A DNA stretch of 64,000 bases from an uncultured Collinsella sp. (GTDB lineage: Bacteria; Actinomycetota; Coriobacteriia; Coriobacteriales; Coriobacteriaceae), in contig UQWK01000002.1 of NCBI GenBank assembly GCA_900544725.1, positions 1 to 64,000 of the forward strand, read 5' to 3'. Below the pieces are notes generated by a model. That model searched no databases. It saw only the letters and a list, made by a program, of their open reading frames with translations, and had not been told where the DNA came from. Position numbers and translations under genes: made by a program. Of the stretch, positions 50,683-60,204 are shown in pieces. Each line of letters opens with the position of its first letter. Positions within the stretch are counted from its first letter, which is position 1.

Positions 50683-51813
50683 CTACTCGAGCGTACGCAT
50701 GTACGCAGAGATAGCATCCAGGCCTTTCCGCAAGTCGTCGGTGTTATCGGAGTATGCATAGCCGATGCGCATGCTCTTGGGCTCCTCGAAGCAATCGCCC
50801 GGGGTGACGAGCGCGCCGGACTTCTTAATCATGTCGATGCAGAACGTCCTGGAGTCGATGTCGTAGTCGTAATACACAAGTGCGGTGGTACCCGCCTCGG
50901 GCTTGACGAACGACAGGTGCGGCTCGCTCTCGACCCACTTCTCCAGAACAGCAAGGTTCTGACGGACGATGCGACGGCTGCGCTCAAGGATCACGGAAGC
51001 GTTGCCCAGAATCAGCTCCGCCACCGACTCGCTGAATATGCCGGCGGAGATCAGGTTGTAGTCGCGATGCGAGAGCAGCGCGCGGCGGAGCTCCGGGCTC
51101 TTGGTGACCGCCCAGCCCAGACGCAGACCGGCGAACGACCAGACCTTGGACATGGATGCGGTGACGACGGCCTTGTCGTACAGGTCGATCACGGACTCGC
51201 AGTACTCATCCGTCTGAGTAAGCAGACGGTAGACCTCGTCGCAGAGCAGCCACGCGTCGTGTTTGCGCGCGACCTCGACAATCGCCTTGAGCGTATCGGT
51301 GTCGAGCAGGGCGCCCGTGGGGTTGTCCGGGTTATTGATGCAGATGAGCTTGGTATCGTCGGTCACCAGGGCATCGAGCGCGTCGACGTCGACGTGGTAG
51401 CCGTTCTTGCGATCGAGCTGAAGGATATCGACCTTCGCACCGCACATCTCGGGAATCGAGTAAAGCTGCTGGTAGGTGGGCTTGACGGAGACCACGTGGT
51501 CGCCCGGTTCGACGAGCGTGGAAATAACCAGGGAGTTGGCGCCGGTCGCGCCGTGCGTGGGCACGATATGCCCGGGCTCAACCGTCTTATAGAGACGCGC
51601 GACCCCCTCGAGGAAGCCGGGCTGCCCCTCGATGTCTCCGTAGGTGAATCGGCGCGAGCACAGGCTATCGAGCCACGCCTTCTTGTCGGTGTTCGTAAGC
51701 TCGAACAGCTGGTCGAGCGTGAGGGAGTAGACGCACGTCTCCGCAACGTTGTAGGTGCACTTGGTCTCCCACTCGTTCATCCACTGCTCGACGGCGAAAT
51801 CCTTGATCTGCAT
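50683..51813 (-). CDS. class I/II PLP aminotransferase
   Basis: A 376-residue fold-type I PLP enzyme. Landmarks: GATGANSLVISTLVEPGD, INNPDNPTGALLD, LLCDEVYRLL, and SMSKVWSFAGLRLGW with the PLP lysine, with the C-terminal carboxylate arginine in SMRIGYAYS. The ornithine cyclodeaminase homologue lies just upstream in the same transcript. Together they suggest catabolism or interconversion of an amino acid. Substrate unknown. Confidence 0.88.
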   Translation of the reverse strand: MQIKDFAVEQWMNEWETKCTYNVAETCVYSLTLDQLFELTNTDKKAWLDSLCSRRFTYGDIEGQPGFLEGVARLYKTVEPGHIVPTHGATGANSLVISTLVEPGDHVVSVKPTYQQLYSIPEMCGAKVDILQLDRKNGYHVDVDALDALVTDDTKLICINNPDNPTGALLDTDTLKAIVEVARKHDAWLLCDEVYRLLTQTDEYCESVIDLYDKAVVTASMSKVWSFAGLRLGWAVTKSPELRRALLSHRDYNLISAGIFSESVAELILGNASVILERSRRIVRQNLAVLEKWVESEPHLSFVKPEAGTTALVYYDYDIDSRTFCIDMIKKSGALVTPGDCFEEPKSMRIGYAYSDNTDDLRKGLDAISAYMRTLE

Positions 51814-51837
51814 TGTCGCTTCCTTTCCTTGACTTTC

Positions 51838-52869
51838 CTACAGTTCCACCACGGTGCCCAGCCCCGCCTCGACGGCGCGGTCGTAGGCGATTTTCGATGC
51901 CGAAAGGTCCTGAACGGCGATGCCCGACGTATCGAACACCGTCACCTGCTCGTCATCCGAACGCCCCGCAGCCTTGCCGGCGATGACTTCGCCGAGCTCC
52001 GCTTTGATGTCCTCGGGCGTGATGGCACCCTCGGCAACTGGAATCTCCAGCTCACCGGACGCGACCGATTGCTCGCGGTCGTCGACGTAAACAGCGGCAC
52101 GGGCGACAAGTGCCGAGGCGAGCTCCTGCTTGCCGGGCATGTCGGCACCGACGCAGGAGACATGCGTACCGGGACGCACCCATGCATCGGGGATGATGGG
52201 CTTGGTCGCCGGCGTGATCGTCACGATGATGTCGGCCTCTGCCGCGGCACCTTGGCCGTCGGCCGTCGCCTCGATGGAATAGGAGGATGCCTCGCGAGCA
52301 TGCTCGCAGGCGCCCAAGATATGGGCGACCTCGTCTCGCATGCGATCGACGCGGGCCTCGGGCGCGGCATCGGAAACCGGCTCCCACACCTTGACCTCGC
52401 TCACTTTGGGACAGGCGGCGAGCACGCCCGCCACCATGTAGGTGCTCATGTGGCCGGCACCCGCAACAAGCAGTTTGGACGCGTCCGCCCGAGCCAGCCA
52501 CTTGGCACCGAGCGCAGCGGCGGCACCGGTGCGAAGCCCAGTGACGGCGGAGGCATTGAGCAGCGCCAACGGCTCGCCCGTCGCGTTGTCGCACAGCAGC
52601 GTGGTGCCAAAGATCTCGGGCAGCCCCTTTTTGGGATTCTGGGAGAACCAGGCGGTGAGTTTGAGACCGAAGAGGCCGCTTCCCGCCAACTCGCCCGAGC
52701 GGATATCCATATCGGCCACGCCGGGTTCGAATTGCTCATATACCATCGGCCACGCAACACCCTTGCCCGTTGCCTTCTGGCGATATGCCTCCTCCACGGC
52801 AGCGATCGCATCCTCGATCGTCAGCACCTTGGAAACTTCCTCGGCCGATAGCACCACCATCTGCCCCAT
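51838..52869 (-). CDS. ornithine cyclodeaminase / mu-crystallin family protein
   Basis: A 343-residue NAD-dependent enzyme. It has VEEAYRQKATGKGVAWPM, DMDIRSGELAG, GLKLTAWFSQNPKKGLP, TGLRTGAAAALGAKWLA with NAD site LLVAGAGHMSTYM, and THVSCVGADMPGKQEL. Members include ornithine cyclodeaminase, alanine dehydrogenase and ketimine reductases; sequence alone does not decide. The ATG at 52869 has AGGAG 5 nt upstream. It is the first gene of the pair and divergent from the PucR-type regulator. Confidence 0.88.
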   Translation of the reverse strand: MGQMVVLSAEEVSKVLTIEDAIAAVEEAYRQKATGKGVAWPMVYEQFEPGVADMDIRSGELAGSGLFGLKLTAWFSQNPKKGLPEIFGTTLLCDNATGEPLALLNASAVTGLRTGAAAALGAKWLARADASKLLVAGAGHMSTYMVAGVLAACPKVSEVKVWEPVSDAAPEARVDRMRDEVAHILGACEHAREASSYSIEATADGQGAAAEADIIVTITPATKPIIPDAWVRPGTHVSCVGADMPGKQELASALVARAAVYVDDREQSVASGELEIPVAEGAITPEDIKAELGEVIAGKAAGRSDDEQVTVFDTSGIAVQDLSASKIAYDRAVEAGLGTVVEL

Positions 52870-53086
52870 CATCGCTCCTCTCAGCGAAAGCTTTACGTTG
52901 CTTCACTGTACGGTTTAGTAACGATGCCGCCAAGGATCACTTATTGTTGGAATCTACAACGATTCTCAATCTGATTTTTCGTTCTATCAGCAGGTATTTG
53001 AACTATTTCTCGCATCAACGGCATATAGATGTGCGATTATCCTATTTATACCGGTACTTGTTGTAGTGATTTACAAGGTGATGCTG

Positions 53087-54268
53087 ATGCTATACACCAT
53101 CTCGGACTTCTCAAGGGAATATGAGGGGTCAGTCCGCCTAATCGCCGGCAGCGATGGCGTCTCGCGTGCCGTTTCCGGCGTCGGGATTCTCGATTATGAA
53201 CTCATGCCCGGCCTCAAGAACAAGTATCAGCGCGTCAACTTCAGCCCAGACGAGATCGTCCTCAGCACCTTCCTCTATGCGAAGGACGACCCATACCTCA
53301 TCACCGAAGCCGTGAAATACCTCGTCGCCAAGGGAACGAGCGGTCTCATCATCAAAAACGTCCTGCACATTCCGATTCCCGACCAAGCCATCCGCTACGC
53401 CAACGCGCGGCACTACCCGGTCTTTCTCACGACCGACGACTCACTGTTCTTTGACAGCGTCATCTATGAGGTCAAACGGCATATCGAGCAGCTCGCGTCC
53501 ATCGACTTCGCACAGCGCGAGATCGATGCCCTGAGGACAGACGCATCGCCCGAGTCGATCTGCCGACGCATCCGAAGCCTCAACCCGTCATTTCTGGACG
53601 AAGCGGTCGCCCTGTTCGCATCGTTTGCAGAACCCCTCGACCCGCGTACGTTTTTGCAAATCGAACGTCTCTGTGCAAAATCGACCCTCGCCGGATGCCA
53701 CAACATGCTGGCACCCTATGACGGAGGTTTGTTATTCGTAGCGACAAGCGACTCGGAGCAGGCGCTCGATGTGGAGCGAATCGTGCAGGCGCTCACGGAG
53801 CTCATCGAGGCTAGCGGTATCGATGGCGGAGCGGTAGGGCTCGGCATCAGCGATGTTCTGTTTGGAGACGAGGCAGTGGCGCAGGCGATCTCGCAGGCGA
53901 TTTACGCACAGCGCCTATCTTGTCAACGAGCCGAGGGTCCCGTCCGCTATGCGCAGCTCGGCATCCTGAGAACCGTGATGCCTTTTGCGGAAACCCCGGA
54001 GATGCGATCGTTCTCGGAGGCGATTCTCTCGCCGATACGCGAGCACGACAGCGAGCATGGCAGCGAACTGGAATCCACACTCGCCGCATTCATCGAGAAC
54101 GGCCGACGTATCGAGCGAACCGCCAAACAGACGAGCCAGCACCCGAACACGATTCGATATCGCCTCGATAAGGTGACAGCCCTCACCGGACTGAGCTACA
54201 AATGCGCCCCGGAGATGGAGCAGCTGTCGCTCGCCTACGCCATCGAACGCGCTCGCTCGCTTCAGTAA
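53087..54268 (+). CDS. PucR/CdaR-type transcriptional regulator
   Basis: A 393-residue activator-type regulator: N-terminal PucR domain (~15-125; GSDGVSRAVSGVGILDYEL, LSTFLYAKDDP, GLIIKNVLHIPIPDQAI), a poorly conserved middle, and a C-terminal PucR-type helix-turn-helix (AFIENGRRIERTAKQTSQH, PNTIRYRLDKVTALTGL). Such proteins respond to nitrogen or sugar-acid metabolites. It is divergent from the OCD/aminotransferase pair across ~210 bp of AT-rich DNA, a classical layout for a regulator and its target. The start is ATG 53087, with AAGGTG 6 nt upstream; 53081 and GTG 53066 are possible. Confidence 0.87.
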   Translation: MLYTISDFSREYEGSVRLIAGSDGVSRAVSGVGILDYELMPGLKNKYQRVNFSPDEIVLSTFLYAKDDPYLITEAVKYLVAKGTSGLIIKNVLHIPIPDQAIRYANARHYPVFLTTDDSLFFDSVIYEVKRHIEQLASIDFAQREIDALRTDASPESICRRIRSLNPSFLDEAVALFASFAEPLDPRTFLQIERLCAKSTLAGCHNMLAPYDGGLLFVATSDSEQALDVERIVQALTELIEASGIDGGAVGLGISDVLFGDEAVAQAISQAIYAQRLSCQRAEGPVRYAQLGILRTVMPFAETPEMRSFSEAILSPIREHDSEHGSELESTLAAFIENGRRIERTAKQTSQHPNTIRYRLDKVTALTGLSYKCAPEMEQLSLAYAIERARSLQ

Positions 54269-54286
54269 GCCCACCCCGCCTTGAGG

Positions 54287-54997
54287 TTAGGAGCGGCGGG
54301 CGCGGAGCTTTTCGTAGCCTTCGGCGAAGAAGGCGACCGTGGCGGCGTCGGCCTCGGCGGCGTCCGTCTCGGTTGCGGGGACCACGCCGTGCTCGTCGCT
54401 CACCAGGAACAGCGCACCCTTGAGCTGTGCGGGAATGTCCACGCGCGTGACCGGGATGCCCTTGGTCTGGGCCAGCTGCTCAATGAGCGTCGCCGTGCCG
54501 CACAGGCACTCGTCTGCCGGCGCTACAAAGGCAAGCTCGCCGTCGTTGACGGCAGCGAGCAGCTCGGGCGCCACGCCGGTCTCGTCGGCTTCGGAGCGAG
54601 CCTCGGCAGAACGGGCACGCAGCGCCCGGGCCGACGTATCAGCCAGCGGCTCGTACTCCCCCACCGTCATGGCGGCGTTGCCGTTGATGTCGATCACCAG
54701 CATGAGCACGCCGTCGCGTGCGGTGTAATCGCCCTCGGCAAGCGACCACTCAACGTGCTGCTTGGCCCAACTGAGCATGTTGTGGGTAAGCGGCTCACCC
54801 TGCACCAGGCGCTCGGATAGCGCACGGATGTGGCGGTTGAGCATGGGCACCTTTTTGTTGGACATGCGCCAACGGCAGATGAGCGCGGGCTTGTCGAGCG
54901 TAAACTTCTCGACCGCCTCCTGATTGGCGCAAAAGTCCTCGTACGCACGCTGGTCCTCGGCATTGCCAAACAGCTCGGCATCATCAATCTGGGGCAT
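54287..54997 (-). CDS. conserved-looking protein of unknown function
   Basis: A 236-residue soluble acidic protein without membrane segments. The first ~75 residues are helical (DQRAYEDFCANQEAVEKFTL), followed by a beta-rich part with TARDGVLMLVIDINGNAAMT, and the tail LKGALFLVSDEHGVVPATET. I do not recognise a family. The ATG at 54997 follows AAAGG at 7 nt; an upstream ATG at 55021 is possible. It converges with the PucR gene with an 18-bp gap and lies just beyond the purH terminator. Confidence 0.6.
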   Translation of the reverse strand: MPQIDDAELFGNAEDQRAYEDFCANQEAVEKFTLDKPALICRWRMSNKKVPMLNRHIRALSERLVQGEPLTHNMLSWAKQHVEWSLAEGDYTARDGVLMLVIDINGNAAMTVGEYEPLADTSARALRARSAEARSEADETGVAPELLAAVNDGELAFVAPADECLCGTATLIEQLAQTKGIPVTRVDIPAQLKGALFLVSDEHGVVPATETDAAEADAATVAFFAEGYEKLRARRS

Positions 54998-55037
54998 GGT
55001 TGTACCTTTCGTGTTAGTCATTCCGTCCTCTTATACC

Positions 55038-55073
55038 AAAAAGACGGCACTCCAAACGGAGCAGCCGTCTTTT
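55038..55073. terminator. bidirectional terminator downstream of purH
   Basis: AAAAAGACGGC pairs with GCCGTCTTTT around an ~13-nt loop; it is A-rich before and T-rich after, so it can end the purH transcript on the minus strand. Confidence 0.8.
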
Positions 55074-55155
55074 GCGGAGATTATTTTAGAAGCGAGGCCA
55101 GTCCAAGGGACGAGATCGCATCCCATCCTCCCCAGTCAACCTAACAGGTCGGCGA

Positions 55156-55254
55156 GGGTTGCCCAGGTGCCGTAGATTGCCGTGAAAGAGGAGCGACGCG
55201 TACTTGGGTACGCGAGCGACGAATGAACGGCAAGGTGCGGTGGCTGGGCAAGCC
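55156..55254. ncRNA. structured RNA-like element, copy A (strand unsure)
   Basis: Plus-strand notation: P1 GGGTTGCCCAG (55156-55166) pairs with CTGGGCAAGCC (55244-55254), 10 of 11. Extension GCCG/CGGT. P2 TTGCCGT (55177-55183) pairs with ACGGCAA (55227-55233). P3 CGCGTAC-TTGG-GTACGCG. Loop strands GAAAGAGGA and GACGAATGA match copy B (GAAAGAGGA, GACGATTGA) while the P2, P3 and P1 helices differ by paired changes. It lies 18 bp after the purH stop on the minus strand and before its terminator. Confidence 0.78.
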
Positions 55255-55272
55255 GCAGCGCCGCTTCCCTAC

Positions 55273-56880
55273 TTAGTGGCGGAAGTGGCGAGCGCCCGTA
55301 AAGACCATCGCAATACCATGCTCGTTGCAGGCCTGGATGCTCTCGTCGTCGCGCTTGGAGCCGCCGGGCTGAATGATGCAGGTCACACCATGCTCGGCAA
55401 GCACGTCGACGTTGTCGCGGAACGGGAAGAATGCGTCGCTTGCGCAGGCAAAGCCGCCCTTCTCCACGCCCTCGCGCTCGCAGAAGTCCTCGGCGCGCTC
55501 GCAGGCAAACAGCGCAGAATCCACGCGGTTGGGCTGACCCGGGCCCATGCCAATGCCGGCCTTGCCCTTGGAAACCAGGATGGCGTTGGACTTTACGCCC
55601 TTGCAGACCTTCCAGGCAAACTCGAGCTCGGCCATCTCGGCGTCGGTGGGCTTGCGGTCAGTGGGGAACGTAAAGGTCGCGGGGTCCTCGGTCACGTGGT
55701 CGACCTCCTGCACCAGCATGCCGCCGTCGATGGAGCGCAGCTCCACCTGGGCGCCGTGGTCCACGCCGCCGGTGGCCAGCACGCGCAGGTTGGGGCGCTT
55801 GGCCATGCGCTCGAGCGCCTCGTCGGTGTAGCCCGGGGCGATGATGACCTCGACGAACTGCTTGTTCTGATCGGCAAAGTGCTCAACCAGATCAAAGGGA
55901 ACCTCGCGGTTGCAGGCGATGATGCCGCCAAAGGCGCTCTTGGGATCGCAGGCGAAGGCGCGGTCGTAGGCGGCCGTGATGTCCTTAGCAACGGCAGAGC
56001 CGCAGGGGTTCTGGTGCTTGAGGATCACGCAGGCCGGCTCGTCGAACTCGCGGACCAGGTTCCAGGCGGCGTCGGCGTCCAGATAGTTGTTGTAGCTGAG
56101 CGGCTTGCCCTGGATCTGCTCGGAGCCCACGAGCGGGAACTGCGAGCTCGCGGTGTTCTCGCAGCCCTCGGCAAAGCGATAAACCGTGGCCTTCTGCTGC
56201 GGGTTCTCACCATAGCGAAGGTCATCGACCTTCTCCAGCGAGATCTCGAGCTTAGCGGAGGTGTCCGCCACGTCGCTTGCCTGAGCGGCAAGCCAACGGG
56301 AGATGGCCGTGTCGTAGGCGGCGGTGGTCTGGTAGACCTTCACCTGCAGGCGACGACGGGTGGCAAGCGTGGTGCAGCCGCCGGTCTCGTGCATCTCGGC
56401 CAGGACGGCGTCGTAGTCGGCCGGGTCGGAGATGACGGTAACGCTCGCGGCATTCTTGGCGGCAGAGCGCAGCATGGAGGGGCCGCCGATGTCGATGTGC
56501 TCGATGGCGTCCGCGAAGGTGACCTCGGGGTTGGCGACAGTCTTCTCGAACTCGTACAGGTTGACAACGACCAGGTCGATCATCTTAATGCCGTGCTGAG
56601 CGGCCTCCTGCATGTGCTGCTCGGAATCGCGGCGGGCCAGCAGCGCGCCGTGAACCTTGGGGTGCAGGGTCTTGACGCGGCCGTCCATCATCTCGGGATA
56701 GCCCGTGAACTCCTCGATGGGGGTTACGGGAACGCCCGCATCCTCAATGGCACGAGCCGTGCCACCCGTAGAGATAATCTCGACGCCAAAGTCGTCAACC
56801 AGCGTCCGTGCGAAATCGACGACACCCGTCTTATCGGTAACCGAGATCAACGCGCGTGCGATCTTCACATCAGATCCCAT
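55273..56880 (-). CDS. purH: bifunctional AICAR formyltransferase / IMP cyclohydrolase
   Basis: A 535-residue enzyme for the last two steps of IMP synthesis. The N-terminal MGS-like IMP cyclohydrolase domain (~8-200) shows [44 protein letters not shown] (as [13 protein letters not shown]) and NLYEFEK; the transformylase domain (~205-535) shows [20 protein letters not shown] and [11 protein letters not shown]. It is alone, not in a pur operon. It ends in a structured element and a terminator. Confidence 0.96.
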   Translation of the reverse strand: MGSDVKIARALISVTDKTGVVDFARTLVDDFGVEIISTGGTARAIEDAGVPVTPIEEFTGYPEMMDGRVKTLHPKVHGALLARRDSEQHMQEAAQHGIKMIDLVVVNLYEFEKTVANPEVTFADAIEHIDIGGPSMLRSAAKNAASVTVISDPADYDAVLAEMHETGGCTTLATRRRLQVKVYQTTAAYDTAISRWLAAQASDVADTSAKLEISLEKVDDLRYGENPQQKATVYRFAEGCENTASSQFPLVGSEQIQGKPLSYNNYLDADAAWNLVREFDEPACVILKHQNPCGSAVAKDITAAYDRAFACDPKSAFGGIIACNREVPFDLVEHFADQNKQFVEVIIAPGYTDEALERMAKRPNLRVLATGGVDHGAQVELRSIDGGMLVQEVDHVTEDPATFTFPTDRKPTDAEMAELEFAWKVCKGVKSNAILVSKGKAGIGMGPGQPNRVDSALFACERAEDFCEREGVEKGGFACASDAFFPFRDNVDVLAEHGVTCIIQPGGSKRDDESIQACNEHGIAMVFTGARHFRH

Positions 56881-57157
56881 GCAGTCCTCCTGTCTGGTAC
56901 GCCGCCGTGCTCTGTGAGTCGGTGATACGTCGATCTGCAGCGCTCGCGCAGCGGCATTGAAAATACTGATTCAATGTAGCGCATCGAGCGCGGCGATGCA
57001 CCCCGCAACGGCCGCATGTGCAGAAAAAGCTCGCGAGCGGATGGTTTGGGCGAGGCGCTGACCGCGGTGAGTTGATGGAACACAGGGGCACCATATTTAG
57101 ATGCCAATGGCGTGGTAGAACTTTGCTCGATATGCATCCGCAAAAGAAAGAGGCAAC

Positions 57158-57799
57158 ATGGTCTCGCGGGTTCTCTACCGACCGTTTGATACCGAAGACT
57201 TCGAAGCCATCGCACTGATCCTGCAGCAGCTTTGGCACAACAACTCGGATAACGATGAGTACAACCGCCTTGAGGCCGCGTGCGATCTTGCCTATTGCCT
57301 TTCGTCCTCGACGTTTTCGCAGGTCGCCGTGATCGATGGCGAGGCGCGCGGCATTGCGCTTGCGCGCGCAGGGCAGAACTCTGGCGTCAACATCGACGAG
57401 CACTGGATGGATACCGAGCGCGCGCTGCTGTCGCAGATGCGCGAACTGGAACCCGAGACGTGCGCCGAATATCTCTCGTTTGTGCGTGCCACCATTCGGA
57501 CCAACAATCGCTTGCTCGAAAGTAGCCCGCTGCCGCATGACAACGAGGTCACGCTACTCGCCGTTGACCCCGATGTTCATGGATTGGGTGTGGGTTCAGT
57601 GCTGCTCGATGCCGCTGTCTCGCACCTGTCCTCACGCGGGGCAACGAGGGCGCACCTGTACACCGACTCCAACTGCTCGTGGAAGTTCTACGAGCTGCAC
57701 GGCTTTAAGCGCACGGCCACGCATCGCGCCAACCGCGAAGAACGCCGCCACGCCATGCCACGCGAAAGCTTCCTCTACGAACTGGACCTGACCGCCTAA
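57158..57799 (+). CDS. GNAT-family acetyltransferase
   Basis: A 213-residue acetyltransferase-like protein. The acetyl-CoA site is LLAVDPDVHGLGVGSVLLDAA (motif A, ~129-149), followed by ARAHLYTDSNCSWKFYELHGFKRT. The N-terminal half is helical with no clear acceptor motif. A moderate ribosome site (AAAGAGGC) precedes the ATG. It is monocistronic, followed by a REPIN-like repeat and TIR element 3. The substrate is unknown. Confidence 0.83.
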   Translation: MVSRVLYRPFDTEDFEAIALILQQLWHNNSDNDEYNRLEAACDLAYCLSSSTFSQVAVIDGEARGIALARAGQNSGVNIDEHWMDTERALLSQMRELEPETCAEYLSFVRATIRTNNRLLESSPLPHDNEVTLLAVDPDVHGLGVGSVLLDAAVSHLSSRGATRAHLYTDSNCSWKFYELHGFKRTATHRANREERRHAMPRESFLYELDLTA

Positions 57800-57816
57800 C
57801 CCGGCGGCCAAGGGAG

Positions 57817-57887
57817 TGTCCCCAAGTGCCGGCATCCGGGGACGTTCCTAAACTGCCGGCATAAAAGGAACGTCCCTAAGTGCCGCT
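57817..57887. repeat. REPIN-like inverted cluster of GGGACGTTC repeats
   Basis: GTGTCCCCAAGTGCCGGCAT, then GGGGACGTTCCTAAACTGCC and an inverted AGGAACGTCCCTAAGTGCCG. Same family as 28652 and 29768. Confidence 0.75.
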
Positions 57888-57918
57888 CGGTCCGTTTTCG
57901 ATGCCGGTTCAAGAGCTC

Positions 57919-58147
57919 GTGGGCAAAAAACATCAAATATGAGTACTGTTACCTTTTTAGTAACAGCGATTTTGACATTTTTCGGGTCCATTTAGTGTGT
58001 CGGCAAGCCGCGTGAACCAACGTTTTCCCCAAATGTAGAATAAAAGAGGCTTCTAACGAGAAAGAATCTCATTTGGAGCCTCATTATAAGCACAAAAATA
58101 TGTTACCAACAAAGCAACAGTACTCATATTTGGCATTTTTTGCCCAC
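57919..58147. repeat. TIR element, copy 3 (229 bp)
   Basis: The left end GTGGGCAAAAAACATC then AAATATGAGTACTGTTACC is mirrored by the right end (reverse complement GTGGGCAAAAAATGCC then AAATATGAGTACTGTTGC). The left arm also folds on itself: CTGTTAC-CTTTTTA-GTAACAG. The interior is AT-rich and unrelated to other copies. It lies between two convergent genes. Confidence 0.85.
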
Positions 58148-58260
58148 CACCCCTCCCCACAGAGCGAAAAGTGGAAGAATCGGCCCCCGTCGACACATAA
58201 AAATGGGGCGGGCTTCCCCCGACAGCCGCCGGGGAAAGCCCGCCCCATGATTTGCGCTCA

Positions 58261-60204
58261 CTAGAACGTTCCGCCGCCGCCTCCGCCGGCGCCGCCACCA
58301 CCGCCGCCAGAGAAGCCGCCGCCTCCGCCGCCGCCCGAGCTATCCGAGCTCGACGCGAGCTCGCGGATGCTCTCGTGATACACGCCGTCAAACGAATCCA
58401 TCGGCGACTCGTTGCCATAGTGATGGTAGTACCACCAGTAGCAGGGGTAATTGTCGTAGAAGCCGTCGGCCTCGCGCACCTCAGGAGGCACGGCTTCGGC
58501 AAGCTGGCGCAGCACTTCCTTCGAAACGCCCAGTGCCGCGCCCATTATCAGCAGCTTGTTCCACAGCACCAGGTCGCCCGGGACGGCTTCCTTTAGGCGT
58601 GTGAAGTCCTCGAGCCAATGCTTAAGCGCCTTGCAACGGGCCGCCACCTCGGCGCCCTCCGGCGTAAAGCGGCGGAAGGTAAGACCCACACCAATGCCCA
58701 CCAGCACGATGGGCACCGAGATCACCGCGGCGATAATACTCGCCTGCGCGCCATCGGTAAAGAAGATGGATCCCACGGGAATAAAGGCGACCAAGATACC
58801 AAGGACCAGGCAAAACACCATCGAGACAATACCGTCCGAAGCAACATACTCGCTGTCGGCCAGCTTGCCCTTAACGGTATTCTGATAGTCCTCGAGCTTG
58901 TCGCCCACGGGCGTAGCGTGCTGCTTGACGTAATGTTGCAGCTCGTCAAACGTGCGCGAGCGGTCGCCGTTCTCGTCGGGCTTTACGCCGGCAAAGAACA
59001 CCTTGAGCACCATGTGGTCAATGCCCTTGGCCGATTTCCAGCCCGCATCACTCACCGTCACGCGGTACGTCTGCTCTTCTTTTTCGCGCCCCAGCAGGCC
59101 CTTCTTGGCCTTGGTCACGGTCGCCTGCTCGAGCTTGATCACGCGTTCGTCAGTGAGCTTCATGAGCGTGGCGATATATGCCTGGTCGGGCACCTCGTTC
59201 CAGCTCATAAGAGCCGAAAGCACGGCAGGATGGTCTGCCGAGGGCACATCGCGGAAATACTCGTCCTGGAACAGCGGCTTCGGCTTGCGGCGGCGCAGCT
59301 TGAGCACGACGATTGTGCCGGTAAAGGCCACCGCCGCGACAACACTCACCACGGCAAGCACGTTGGCGATCATGCGCGCATGGGCACGGCGGGCGTTGGC
59401 CTCCTCGGCCCAGGCTTTCTCCTCGCTTAAGATCGTCGGCAGACGTTCCTCGCTCGAGGCGGCAAGTTGCGGTACCCAATCGCTGGGAAAGACCACGCGC
59501 GCCTCGGCGAACTCGCCCTGATGCACGCAGGGAATGGTATAGGTAACCATGGGCTCGTCCGCGTCGAGCGACACGTCGCCCGTCAGCGGACCGTGGCCCC
59601 ATGCGCGGAAGTTATCGCCCTTGACGGCCGCCGTCCCGGCAGCAGCGTTTGCGAAGTAGACTTCCATCTCGACGTCATCGGAATCCGCCGACCAGCCGTC
59701 GCCCACAAACTTCCAGTAGAGCTCGGCGGTATCTGACCAGTTCATGACCGCACCGGTCATGGTGTAGCTCACGTAAAAGATTGCGCTGTCGCCGCTCTCG
59801 TGAGGGCTGAATACCTTGATTCTCACGCCGTCGTCGGACTGTTCCACCGTGTAAACGCCGTTGTCGCCTTTGTTTGCACTGTCAACCTTGTTAAACGCGG
59901 TGTCATCTTCCTCGACGCTCAGCACATTGACGCCCACCGAGCCGCCTTGCTGGTTAGAGCCTGTATTGATATCCCAATACAGGCCGTTAATGTCATCGTC
60001 GAAATCGAACTGGCGTCCCTCGACAACGGTCAGCGAGCCATCGGCCTCGACTGTGGTGCCGATGTAGGTTTGGCTCATGGAGTAGCCGTCGGCGTGCGCG
60101 GCGGCAGGCAACAGCAACAACACGAGCGCGACGAGCGCGCAGACGGAAGCGAATCGCGCGAATAGGCGGCGCTGCCGACAGGTCTTGGCAACGGGGGCGT
60201 TCAT
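58261..60204 (-). CDS. DUF2207-type membrane protein with Gly-rich C-terminus
   Basis: A 647-residue protein. A signal peptide (~8-37; RFASVCALVALVLLLLPAAA, then HADG) precedes an extracytoplasmic DUF2207 beta domain (~38-270; SMSQTYIGTTVEADGSLTVV, RQFDFDDDINGLYWDINTG). A membrane segment at ~280-302 (MIANVLAVVSVVAAVAFTG), a cytoplasmic part with PLFQDEYFRDVPSADHPAVL, further hydrophobic pair ~448-490 and an end of about 33 Gly (SGGGGGGGFSGGGGGGAGG). This layout is typical of DUF2207 proteins; function unknown. The ATG at 60204 has AAAGGA 7 nt upstream. Confidence 0.85.
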   Translation of the reverse strand: MNAPVAKTCRQRRLFARFASVCALVALVLLLLPAAAHADGYSMSQTYIGTTVEADGSLTVVEGRQFDFDDDINGLYWDINTGSNQQGGSVGVNVLSVEEDDTAFNKVDSANKGDNGVYTVEQSDDGVRIKVFSPHESGDSAIFYVSYTMTGAVMNWSDTAELYWKFVGDGWSADSDDVEMEVYFANAAAGTAAVKGDNFRAWGHGPLTGDVSLDADEPMVTYTIPCVHQGEFAEARVVFPSDWVPQLAASSEERLPTILSEEKAWAEEANARRAHARMIANVLAVVSVVAAVAFTGTIVVLKLRRRKPKPLFQDEYFRDVPSADHPAVLSALMSWNEVPDQAYIATLMKLTDERVIKLEQATVTKAKKGLLGREKEEQTYRVTVSDAGWKSAKGIDHMVLKVFFAGVKPDENGDRSRTFDELQHYVKQHATPVGDKLEDYQNTVKGKLADSEYVASDGIVSMVFCLVLGILVAFIPVGSIFFTDGAQASIIAAVISVPIVLVGIGVGLTFRRFTPEGAEVAARCKALKHWLEDFTRLKEAVPGDLVLWNKLLIMGAALGVSKEVLRQLAEAVPPEVREADGFYDNYPCYWWYYHHYGNESPMDSFDGVYHESIRELASSSDSSGGGGGGGFSGGGGGGAGGGGGGTF

